A stretch of 64,000 bases of DNA from [Phialemoniopsis] sp. UDSM-2020 (Eukaryota; Ascomycota; Sordariomycetes; Thyridiales; Thyridiaceae), in assembly GCA_018873225.1 (NCBI GenBank), contig JAEILZ010000007.1, forward strand, positions 3,410,001 through 3,474,000, read 5' to 3'. This document shows, one piece after another, positions 10,601 through 20,151 of the stretch. The stretch's first letter is position 1. Every line of letters starts with the position of its first letter. Below the pieces are notes generated by a model. It was not told the DNA's origin and ran no database searches. It worked only from the letters and a program-made list of their open reading frames with translations. The position numbers and the translations under genes are program-made.

Positions 10601-11704
10601 CTAGAGATGGCTACCATTCTTGTCCGCAACAATCTTAATATCAGCCTTGATACCAAGGTGATCCGTCACCCACGCCTTCTCAAACCCAAGCGCGACAATC
10701 TCCTCGCTCTCCTTCTGCCCCTCGGTCAGCACATCCGCCCCAAATCTCTCAAAACTGGTCACTTCCAGACCACCGCAGTAGTAAACCTTGTCCATCCTCG
10801 AGCACCCAAATTGCTCTCGGAGCTTCGTCGCGGCCTGCTGGCCCCACGTGTAGCCCTCCTCGCTATCCTCCTTGCCGCCCAGTTCTAGGAAGGCGTCCTT
10901 GAGGCCGTTGTCCGAGTGCAGCGTCCTGTCAAACGGCTGGATGGCGTTAAAATCGCCCGCAGCCAGACCACCGTGGACCTTGTCCTCCTTGAGGTACTTT
11001 GCCGCGACCTGCATTTGCGGCGGACGGTACGGCGGGTCCAGCGCCATCGACTCGAGGTGCGTGTTGCACAGGCGCACCGTCCTGCACCCCGCGACGCCCA
11101 CGTCGACGAAGAAGGCGTCGCGGTCCATGCGCGTCTTGGCGTAGTGCACGCGAAAGGCGCCCGTGACGGGCAGGCGGGCGTCGACGAGCGTCACCGTGCC
11201 GTAGTGCGTCGTCGCCCAGTTTGTCGGGTCCAGGTCGGTCAGATGGAAGCGCTCGCGGACCCACGGCGTGGCGGCGATGAGGGCCAGGTCCGACGGCGTG
11301 CACTCCTGAAGGAAGACTACGACGGCGGCGCCGGGAGGGCCGGAGCGGGTCAGGCCGTCGAGGTGGGCGAGCGCCGGGCGCATGCGGGCGTCGGCGAAGG
11401 GGAGCATGAAGTCGATGTTCCAGCTGTAGAGCGTGATGCTTTCAATCCCGCCATCGTCTCCGGATGGCGGCGCGGCGTCGGACGGCGTCTTTGCGACCCA
11501 GGATGCGGTGGCGGGGTCGAAGGTGTAGTAAGATTGCGGGTGAGGCTCATCGTCTTTCCACGGAACCGAAGTCTTGCGCAGAGTTGCGCTCTCCTTGATA
11601 GCTTGACCAATGAGTGCTTCCATACTTTTCAGTCCGTAACGAATTGAGTTGTATGCGTATATCAAATTTGCGAGGAGGCGGAGGCCCAATGTTGACTTTG
11701 TCAT
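10601..11704 (-). CDS. TDP2-like endonuclease/exonuclease/phosphatase-family enzyme
   Basis: Single-exon gene of 367 aa. It has the EEP-fold catalytic series in order: SWNID at 94-98, QE at 133-134 (metal ligand), NTHLES at 214-219, GDFNAI at 250-255 and TDH at 347-349. This set is characteristic of TDP2-type 5'-tyrosyl-DNA phosphodiesterases, which remove topoisomerase II adducts. It could equally be another EEP phosphodiesterase. The N-terminal 80 residues have no zinc finger or UBA domain. The first ATG of the frame was used; a later ATG (MEALIGQ) would remove 27 residues. Confidence 0.8.
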   Translation of the reverse strand: MTKSTLGLRLLANLIYAYNSIRYGLKSMEALIGQAIKESATLRKTSVPWKDDEPHPQSYYTFDPATASWVAKTPSDAAPPSGDDGGIESITLYSWNIDFMLPFADARMRPALAHLDGLTRSGPPGAAVVVFLQECTPSDLALIAATPWVRERFHLTDLDPTNWATTHYGTVTLVDARLPVTGAFRVHYAKTRMDRDAFFVDVGVAGCRTVRLCNTHLESMALDPPYRPPQMQVAAKYLKEDKVHGGLAAGDFNAIQPFDRTLHSDNGLKDAFLELGGKEDSEEGYTWGQQAATKLREQFGCSRMDKVYYCGGLEVTSFERFGADVLTEGQKESEEIVALGFEKAWVTDHLGIKADIKIVADKNGSHL

Positions 11705-12847
11705 GACTTAAGTAGTCGAGAGGATCGACGGCCAGTGCCTGACCGACTAATGCCTCGGCGTGGATGGTAGGTGGAGTACAGAATTATTTTATATCCATAA
11801 GGAGTAGCGAAGACGACCAATCTCACCCATCTTGGCCAGCGTTGCTCCAGACTAGCGCTTACAAGAAGGTATTCGTCTTGTCCCCACGGTGATGCGGGTG
11901 CAATTCTCTGCTTAGCTTTCTGGTACTGTTGCTTATGGAAGATTGATAACGTGAGCTAATGTGAACAGACGTGTACCTACACCTTCTACTTTGGTACACT
12001 CGCCCAAATATTACCAGAATAAGATGTAAGATGTGACGCATGTGGTCGATGTGCACATAGGCGCACAACTGGATTAGACAACACAACGTGTTGTTCAAAT
12101 AAACAGCCCGATTTCTACCTAAATAATTACGAATTAATACCAACGACACCATCGACTTCCGGTCTTGCCGCCTTCTGTCAAGAACGTACCAAGGGATTGG
12201 GAGGGAAAAGAGAAGAAAGAAAGTCAGGGTGAGTAAGCCTGCCGCAATGATGCCACATCCCCGGCCATCCAGTCTTCGACATTCCCACTCCAGTCTGATG
12301 GCCCTACTTTGTCCTCCGTGCATGAGTAGCCCTCCAGCTTTGCTTGTTATAGTGAAAGACTTCACTTCACTCGAAGTCGTTTTTGTAGTGCTCGCCGACG
12401 AAGAAGATGACAACGGACATGCTGCGTCTCGGCGAGTGAGGGTGGGCATCACCAGTTTATGTCGACTCTCCAGCGAGCGGCATACATGAATGATTTGAAA
12501 GCCTCCATAAAGTGTAAATCGGAAGCCGGACGATGCGGAGTTGAACCTCACATCAGCAAGCTGCGCCACGATCATTCTAGCAACCTCCAGAAGAAAACCC
12601 AAGGCGACGCGGTTTGGCGCGCCGCGGTTCTGGCTAACCAAAAAAACAAAGTGACGGACGTCCGCAAAAAACATACCACGGTTACCGGTCGACTCGAGTC
12701 ACTGCTTTAGGCTCTCGATTTCCCGAGAGACAAAACTTATCCTGCCAGCTTGCCTGTCTCTCCCTCTCTCTCTCAGCATCTTTCATCAATTTCAAAAGCA
12801 CGCACCCTAGCAACATCGCGACTGCCCGAGGAGGCTTCCACCCAGCC
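11705..12847. other. intergenic region between divergent genes
   Basis: A 1.1-kb upstream region for both the TDP2-like gene and the plus-strand gene at 12848. A 271-codon minus-strand frame (11859-12674) is open but has no family features or codon bias and is not called. A pyrimidine-rich CT tract at about 12755-12777 precedes the 12848 gene. Confidence 0.5.
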
Positions 12848-13915
12848 ATGACCTACGACGATGCCTCGACATGCTACTGCCCCATTTGTGCCGCGCCAAT
12901 ACGCAACCGAAGGCTGCCTGTAACCTGGCGATCCCGTGCGACCTTGATGACTCAATCTCACGAGCCTGATTTGCCTGCGGACGGCCACGGGCTGCCTATT
13001 ACATCAAGCACGATCTATCTTCAGGAGGTCAGGAATCGTAAAGGACCCGTCTTCAATCCGTTTGAAGAAGAACCCTCGCATCCGAGGACAAGACTGCTTG
13101 CATTCGGTCGACAAGACCCTGCCCGGCGCAGACGACGAGGTCCAAAGGGCACACAACATCAACCACCCTACCGCATACCTGTCCATTCTACATGTCTGGA
13201 CTTGGCACAGAAATTCTGGTCTATACCGCAATGCATCATGGCAGTCAAGAATCTGCCACAGTTGTGGGACGCTTTGAAGGCAAGATGCGACGAAGCTGGA
13301 CTGGACGAGGATGACGAGGACGATTGGATGCTTCCTGCAATGCCCAATTACCTGGTCCCTTATGACGGGATAGACGCGGATGATCTAGGCGACTACAATC
13401 ATTGGTGTCGAGCGGATCCGGTAGAGATCGGAGAGTACACACCTCATATCATCACCAACGTATCAGCAGTCGAGGTCGAAGACGTAGTCACTCCTAGCGT
13501 TCGGTCCTTCAGGAAAAGGTTCCAATCGCTGCCAGCTGAACTCAGGATTATGATTCTATCCGATTTAGTCTGGTCGGAAGATCTAAGCTTGGAGTGCACC
13601 TATCTACTCCCTCAAAGAGCATGGATGGATGTTCTGATCTCACTACCTTTCTTGTGGGACATCAACCGTCAACAGCTACAGGCAAAGGACGAAGAACAAT
13701 GCATTGAAGGACACGAGTGGAACTGGGAGCGACTTACGCGACGATTGACACAAAAAGTGCTTACTGTCTATGAAGAGCCCCAATTCTCATGGGTAACTAC
13801 CCCAATCGTGTATGAGTCGTTCAAGTCATTGCCTGGCGGGTTACGGAACCGTCGGCGTCTCTATCAACTGTTGATGGAAATGTATGTAGGGGATGCAAGA
13901 GATGAGTTGGATTAA
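12848..13915 (+). CDS. F-box-like hypothetical protein
   Basis: Intronless frame of 355 aa. The N terminus has CYCPICAAPI, a CxxC pair typical of a fungal family of F-box-like proteins. A middle part, YRIPVHSTCLDLAQKF, and an acidic stretch (DEDDEDDW) follow. The F-box-like segment is near residues 228-250: FQSLPAELRIMILSDLVW. This suggests a substrate receptor of SCF ubiquitin ligases (inference). Residues 25-110 are Arg/Pro-rich and fit the family poorly, so an unrecognised intron or frame error there is possible. The stop is followed by 1.25 kb without a gene. Confidence 0.65.
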   Translation: MTYDDASTCYCPICAAPIRNRRLPVTWRSRATLMTQSHEPDLPADGHGLPITSSTIYLQEVRNRKGPVFNPFEEEPSHPRTRLLAFGRQDPARRRRRGPKGTQHQPPYRIPVHSTCLDLAQKFWSIPQCIMAVKNLPQLWDALKARCDEAGLDEDDEDDWMLPAMPNYLVPYDGIDADDLGDYNHWCRADPVEIGEYTPHIITNVSAVEVEDVVTPSVRSFRKRFQSLPAELRIMILSDLVWSEDLSLECTYLLPQRAWMDVLISLPFLWDINRQQLQAKDEEQCIEGHEWNWERLTRRLTQKVLTVYEEPQFSWVTTPIVYESFKSLPGGLRNRRRLYQLLMEMYVGDARDELD

Positions 13916-15168
13916 GGTGACAGACATCGCTTGGTCATAACAGATCGCGGCTTCAGTTTGCTGGATGTGGATGGACCTGATGGATGACGAAGGGGACGCA
14001 CACGTTTCAGCTATGATGCAATTATAAACAAGTTCTTGGACAGAGCGAAGGAGTTGTCTCCACTCGCTTACTTGCGCCTGCTGCTGAAAGTTACTGAACA
14101 GGCATGCCATGCTCTGTTTCTTTTTCTGGCCATCAATTCGCGAGAATGTAACGGAATGCAAACGGCATCCCCCATAGAGGAAATTTCTTCGCGTGATCTC
14201 GGCCCTCCCGTGGCAGTGATAGGCGTTGATTGCATGGATTAGTGTTGCAGAGTGCCATGTGGGCACACTTGTCCGTGAGCAAGATCTGCGGGATCTAGGA
14301 CATCTGAGCACGCGAGCAATTGTCTTCCGTGATTCCCTCCCATACGTCTAGGCAGTTGGATAGCTCTGGCCCATCAGTCCAAATCGAGGTACAATCATAA
14401 GCAGAAGCATCCTTATGGTTCGAATGGAGTAGTATTCTTTCGAGTTGTAACCCCTAAAGAAGTCAAAGTTTCAGCTCCCTGTGATATGATGGCCCTCGGT
14501 GATGCTCGATCTCAATTGGGTCATCGCTGTTCACCTTCTCCCAAGCTCAGATCTTATGGCATGGGCAACAAGAGCAAGATGCAACGCAAAGTGCATTGCT
14601 TTAAGGCCGATCATCTTTGTTGCAAGTACAGCGTCGTAAACCAGACATAGAGGAAGCCAAGACGAGGCAATGTCGTGACAATGATTAGCGAACAAAGGCA
14701 ATCGAGTTGCCCAAAATAGAGGTGCTCAAAAGCATCTCCAACGCCATGGACTTTGCAGAAGCGCAGGTGGCAAGATGTTTGACCTTGTCAAGAGTGCAAT
14801 GGTGTGTATCAATTGTCCATGCCAACAGTGGCAACCCCATCTCCTTTGCCATTAAGAGTGAGGGGGTCGTGCGGGAGGGCTTCGGCATCTGCTTAGCAAA
14901 CACCGAAAGACCGATCGACGTACTTCACGATCATCTCGCTGTATAATCGCGTGTATCATGGCGCTAGAAATAGATTTCACTGCCATCGTCTGTCTGCCAG
15001 ATCTAGGTTCACGGACTGCGGTACTCTTGTCAAACTCACGTATATGAAGGCTAGGTATGCTTCTGTTGGATGATATTCATATTAACATGCAACGACTTCC
15101 TAGCTCTTCTCTTGCAGACTCTTCCAGTATAATCACTCCAAGCTTCAACTCAGCAAAGACAAAACAAA
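13916..15168. other. gene-poor region
   Basis: About 1.25 kb with only short frames. One of 79 codons at 14707-14946 has no recognisable features. The last 120 nt are the leader and promoter of the NLP gene. Confidence 0.5.
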
Positions 15169-15982
15169 ATGACTCGCTTCAACATTGCTCTCATCCTCGC
15201 CAGCCTTGCCTTTACTCTAGCGTCTCCCATCGAGAAGCGGGAATGGATAGCCCACGATGCCGTCGAGGGCTTTCCGGAGAACGCTGGGGAGGGTGTCTCG
15301 TCTGGCTTGTATCTGAAGTTTAGGCCATTTCTCTGGGTCCGCAGTGGCTGTGTGCCCTTTCCTGCTGTGAACAGCAATGGAGATCTCAGGCAAGTCTGAC
15401 CCTCCCCGACTATTTCAGTCACTTCTCTGCTCTAGTCACTTTTGTGCTCATCAAAGATTACATAGCTCGGGCCTCAAGAACTCCGGTGCCATGAACGGCA
15501 AATGCTCCAAGTCCAAAGGCCAGTTTTACGTCCAGAGTTCTCCGAAGAACGGACGCTTCGCGATCATGTACTGGTGGTACTTCCCCAAAGACCAGAACCA
15601 CGAGGGCGGGGGAGGTCATAGGCACGACTGGGAAGATGTTGTCGTGTGGCTGTCGGACGAGTCGGAAGACGCAAAGATCACTGGCATAGCTTGCTCTGCC
15701 CACGGCTGGTACCACGTGCGGGGCGCGAAAAACGGGAAATCTCCCGTTCTGGACGGTACACACCCGATGATCGCCTACGACAACTTCGGCGGGTTTGACC
15801 ACTCGCTCGACTTCGCCGTTGGGGACGACAAGGCGGGCGAGCAGCCCCTAATTGACTGGTCACAGCTGACCCAAGCCGCCCAGGGCGCTCTCAACTCAGC
15901 TGACTTTGGGAAGGCGGTTGTACCATTCCGGGACGACAACCACCAGAGCAAGCTGGACGATGCTTGGGCGGACGGATTCTAG
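15169..15982 (+). CDS. NPP1/NLP necrosis- and ethylene-inducing secreted protein
   Basis: Two exons, 15169-15389 and 15466-15982, giving 245 aa. The N terminus is a clear signal peptide (about residues 1-19), followed by a possible Lys-Arg processing site. The hallmark heptapeptide GHRHDWE is at residues 124-130. Two conserved cysteines (SGCVPF and GKCSKS) indicate a type 1 NLP. Family knowledge: type 1 NLPs are secreted, bind sphingolipids of dicot plasma membranes and disrupt them, or act as elicitors. The frame is intact, so it is presumably functional. The intron begins GCAAGT rather than GT; only this GC-AG splice keeps the conserved block before the heptapeptide in frame. Confidence 0.9.
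15390..15465 (+). other. GC-AG intron in the NLP gene
   Basis: Donor context AG|GCAAGT is the known consensus for the rare GC-AG class, and the acceptor is CATAG. The phase-2 junction gives AGC and then the frame containing SGLKNSG. No GT donor nearby preserves the frame. Confidence 0.8.
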
Positions 15983-16200
15983 ATGATCGAGGCTTGAACG
16001 GGGCGTCGTGTCTCTGGCAAGGTGTGCATGACGCAAAATTGTCCATTTGTACCAAGATGTGCTCACAATCGCTCGAAGTCTCCAACTTGCGTTGTCTGTT
16101 TCACAGAGAGTGTACTCTAGAGCGGGGTGGTGTTGACAGGGCAGTTGTCAAACTATCATTTACTCAGGTCTAGGATGACAAGTCGCTAGTATATCTTTCC

Positions 16201-17603
16201 CTATCTCCAATATGTCTTGATCTCCTTGATATCCTGGATGAGTGCTTGTGGGTTGTCAAACCCAGGGAAGTGTCCGCCCGACTCGTGGTCTGCGAATCTT
16301 TGTTAATCAAGATGTCAAACGGAGAGAATGAGGCAACTCACTATTGTAGCACACAAGGTTGCCAACGGCCTCGCACATTACGGGCGGCGAAAACGCAGTG
16401 TTGTATTTAAAAGCACTGAAGAGCAGTGGGGCATCAGTGGGTGCCTTCTTGTAGCTGTTTCGAAAGCCCATAGGGTTCTGAGCATATGTGTAGATCGACG
16501 ACGTGAAAGACTTGGTGAGGTAGTAGAGCGAAACCTGGCGAAGTATTTCGTTGTACGAGAGGATCGACGATCCACTGCCAGCATTTGGATCAGACCCTGT
16601 AGGTATAAGTCAGTAACTAGCCCGTGTTTCACCAAGTTTGAGCTCGCACTTACATTCAATGAACTTCTCAGCAAGCCAAGCGAGTTGTCCCACCGGGTTG
16701 TCCTGCAACGCAAGGCCAATGGTGTTGGGCTTTGTTTGTTAGCTTTTTGTTTCGACGAGAGAACAACATCGGCAGGCCCACTTACTCTTGTCAACTGCAC
16801 AATAAAGTAGCCATTGCCTCCCTGACCCCAGGCAAGCGCCCGCTTGAGCTCGTCCTCCTCTAGCGGTGACAGTTTGGCGTTGCGTCTAGCGAGCTCGTCC
16901 GGGAGCATTGGCATAAAGGGCAGCATGACAAAATGGGCTGCTCTGACGCTCTCCGTAAAGGCCTCGTAGAGATGGTAGCCGACGCCTGATCCGAGGTCGT
17001 TGCCATGGATGGCGTACTTCTCGTAGCCCAAGACGTCTGTCATGAGGGTGTTGAAGATACGAGCTGTGTCATCGAGCGTCCAGTTCAGAGGTGGCATGCT
17101 CGAAAAGGCGAAGCCGGGAAGCGATGGCACAATTACGTCGAACGATACTGATTTGCCTTCCTTCGTTTGGTCTTTCTGGGTAAGTTGCTTGATGACAGGA
17201 GTGAACTCTAGGAAAGAACCCGGCCAGCCATGCAGAAGAAGGAGAGGAATGGCATCCGGATCTCCTGAGCGCTCATGAATAAAGTGAATATTGAGACCCT
17301 CCAACTCTGTTGTGAAATGCTTGAACCTGGTTCCTGTCTTAGCTATGATATGTCGACGCCGGACTCATAGTATGCAACCCACTCGTTCATTTGAGCTTCC
17401 TCCTTCTGCCAGTCGAACTCCGACAGCCACTTCCGACGCAGCTCTTTGAGCACGTCCAGATCCATTCCCATATATGGGCCATTGGTAGGGTGTAAAGGCT
17501 TTTCGGGTAGTTGTATCATCTCCACAAGCTTAATCATGTGTGGAACGCCACTAGATAGGTCAACCCTGAAAGGGCGAACTGCCGCGGAAATCTTCGATGC
17601 CAT
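16201..17603 (-). CDS. epoxide hydrolase (alpha/beta hydrolase with EHN domain)
   Basis: Five exons on the minus strand: 17383-17603, 16786-17326, 16654-16729, 16342-16596 and 16201-16289, giving 393 aa, normal for microsomal-type epoxide hydrolases. The EHN domain is at the N terminus (FRVDLSSGVPHMIKL). The oxyanion motif is HGWPGSFLEF. The nucleophile Asp184 lies in HGNDLGSG, and the catalytic histidine is probably His371 in ESGGHFPGF near the C terminus. The enzyme would open epoxides to vicinal diols. The first splice joins MNE to FKHFTTELEGLNIHFIH, a conserved family stretch, which supports the model. A TATA-like element lies upstream on the same strand. Confidence 0.9.
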
Positions 17604-17686
17604 GATGCTTGTTGTGAATCTGGTTTTTGTAATTATGACTGTAGTTATAAGCTGTCGACTACTCACCTCGAGGGGAGGGGACTGGT

Positions 17687-17695
17687 CCTTTATAG
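17687..17695 (-). promoter_or_regulatory. TATA-like box of the epoxide hydrolase gene
   Basis: On the minus strand the sequence reads CTATAAAGG, about 85-90 nt upstream of the start codon at 17603. This is a usual place for a fungal TATA box. Confidence 0.5.
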
Positions 17696-18114
17696 ACGAG
17701 GAAGCACATCCGGGCATGGGGCGTTTCCATGGCGGAGTTTTGGAGTGAGGTATTTTGATTGGAAATTCCCATGTTGGTCCCAGACATCTTGTCCCATCGC
17801 CCCATGTTGCCAATACTATGATTGGTGTTTTAGGAAAGCCAAGACCTTGTTTGGATCGTCATTCCCGAGAGGTGCCGTCATCCGCCCGCCGAACCGGCGG
17901 AGCTCGGAGGGGACCCACTTTTGCCGTGTTGAACCGTGCTCCGTGATTTCCCAGAACCGCTCCCCCCCTTCACTGTTCCCAGTAGAGAAATTTGGCATCG
18001 TTGCGTGCAGTCAGTCATATGTCATCATGACATTTCCGCCGTATGATCATATTGGAATGATGTCATTACCGTTAGACATCGAGGTCTTAAAATGATCGTA
18101 AGATGTTCAGGTGC

Positions 18115-18154
18115 ATTCATACCCCCGGCGGGGACACTCCGGAAAGGTATGAAT
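18115..18154. repeat. 9-bp inverted repeat with CGG/CCG-rich spacer
   Basis: ATTCATACC at 18115-18123 is exactly complementary to GGTATGAAT at 18146-18154. The 22-nt spacer contains CGG and CCG triplets, the half-sites used by Zn2Cys6 regulators. A regulatory role is only a guess, as the nearest start codon is 512 nt away. Confidence 0.6.
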
Positions 18155-20106
18155 CGATTCACGGGCATCCCGGTCTCACCTTATCGGGTAGAGAAGTCAA
18201 AAACTTCCCGATTATGCACTCATGGTTGAACTTGATTGGCTGATGTAGGCTAGTTGGCCTCTGGCCGGTTTTCACTGGACATACAAAGCCCGCGCAGGCC
18301 TCGCGCTTCGAGCGGATAATGGCAATGACATCTTCACGAAAGGCATAACTTTCCTTTTGACGTCGGAGGTGTCTAGTAACCGACACCGACGTTCTTGATA
18401 AGGTCGAAATGATTCTGGGCGGACGGAATCGAAGCGCGAGCCCCGATGTGAAACTACATTGATGGATATTCTGCTCAACCTCGGATGATTAACCCACAAT
18501 GGAATGCTGCCCGCGCGGAGCAGTCATGTTGGCGCTTGTCAGGCGCGGGCACTGTCGATGTAATGCGGCTGCATTAGCCTCCCATGCCCGTGGCACATCT
18601 GGCACCGAACGTGAAAGTTTCTTGGGTCCTCTATCTCGAAGTTCAACAGTTGAGCCGCTAAAGCGGTAAAAATTTGTTTGCTCTTTTCCTTCCTCGGCTG
18701 TGGAGGCTTTGTCTCCCGCGCGGATGATCGCACATTGTGCCGACTGCACATCGTGCCCAGAAGCAGCTGTTATCAATGAAATGTTTTGCACGTGATTTAG
18801 TGTGTTTGCAGAGCTATCTAAACCAGCTCGGGTTTTCTAATACACAGCGTGATCTCAAAGACCACTGTGTTAGTCATCTGCTGCTCGGACGTCCGCAGGT
18901 CAAGTATATCGTGTCTATGTGTTTCAGAGCCCATGGAATCCTGGGAGCCGAGATTTACCCGGCGTAGTTGTGGGCAATAGCGGAGACTCGGTAGAATGTG
19001 ACGGCGGTACCCGGCTCGGCCGCGCTCGAATACTGGTGGGTTCAAGAAAGACTTTTACCTCTCCCAGCTCAGAATGTGTCCAAGCATCGCCTTCGGACGT
19101 AATTTTCGTTTTCGCTAGTACGCTGAGAATATAGTGGCGTGATAGTTTGGTTGACTTCTCGGAGGGCCCTACTCGGGCCTGTCTAGTTTATCCAGCCATA
19201 CTTAGTGCCGAAGCTTGCAAACCACTTTTCTCCAGATCTAGGTTTCTAACGTCCGTAGTTGAAGCCGAGCCAGGAACGATCGAGAAGAACGGCCAAGGGC
19301 CGAGCTAGTGCCAGTCATGGGCTTCAAGTGTTCCCCACAAGACCATGGCTGTGGCATGCACTGTCACCCTCACGCAACAGGTCAGCAAACGGGGTGCTGT
19401 TCTACCTGGAGCCTCGAGAATCTCGATGTAGTCCCTTTGAGTCTCAGCAGTGGCCTGATAGCCAGGTGCCAAGGTATTAGGCAACAAAGGTCTAGAAGTC
19501 ACTGCTCCACGTGGAAAGTTCCATACGTTCCGTATCTCTGGACCGCACCTGGTATTATTCCCAAGCAGTATCATACCATTGGCATTTGATTGCTGCTATC
19601 TTTCTGGGTTGAACCCATGAACATATGACATTTGGCAACATCGCGCGGTTCGGCTTTCAGATAGACGTCGGCGTCGGTTCATCTGAACTCCTTGTCTCCA
19701 GATATGACGATATTTTATGCAACCTGATCGTTCGACTCAGGGCCAACCAGCCGGACACAAGTGCGGAGATGGCGTTCTCGATCTTGATTCACCAGGAGAA
19801 TCACTACCTGCTACCTATCTATATGCTGTTGGTGCTTTGGGCCTGGACCCGGGTCGGGCTTCGGGACCGAAGCCACCACCACACTATTGCGGCTTTCCCT
19901 CTTGCCCTGACTTGTGCTATAAATGATCAGCGACTTGCTGATCCGTTCCAACACTGAAACTTGCTCAATTAACTGTCTCTTTTGATTCGTTTGATTTCAT
20001 CATTGCACAGTCTAGTCTCAACCAGGTCCGCCACATTACCACCTATGAGGTCAACTCCTTGAGAATCTACTCCATCTCTCTCGCCCATAATCGTCACCTC
20101 GTGGAT

Positions 20107-20115
20107 TATTTATAA
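20107..20115 (+). promoter_or_regulatory. TATA-like box of the TmpA-like gene
   Basis: TATTTATAA lies 37 nt upstream of the start codon at 20152. If it is used, the leader is very short, or the true start is a later in-frame ATG such as the one before AQLTASEKE. Confidence 0.35.
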
Positions 20116-20151
20116 GCAGGCCACGACCTCGAGACCCCCGCCCCAGCCAGT

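Larger units (their letters stand above)
17604..20151. other. 2.5-kb gene-poor region
   Basis: The longest stretch without a supported gene. Its ends hold the promoters of the epoxide hydrolase and TmpA-like genes. A 9-bp inverted repeat lies at 18115-18154. Remaining frames (for example 19625-19957) are short and without family signs. No transposase or reverse-transcriptase remnant was recognised, but a decayed element cannot be excluded. Confidence 0.5.

Noticed and set aside
10916..11647. 243-codon plus-strand frame
   Set aside because: Antisense shadow of the TDP2-like gene.
12525..12590. tRNA-like signals on the minus strand (a GGTTCAACTCC box and a TGGCGCAGC-like box)
   Set aside because: The boxes are too close together, and neither a T stem nor an acceptor stem pairs. 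No cloverleaf can be folded.
11859..12674. 271-codon open frame on the minus strand
   Set aside because: Poor codon bias, mixed composition and no recognisable domain apart from one chance hydrophobic stretch; it lies between two divergent promoters.
17604..20151. A decayed transposon in the gene-poor stretch
   Set aside because: No transposase or reverse-transcriptase motif, no terminal repeats and no target duplication could be seen.
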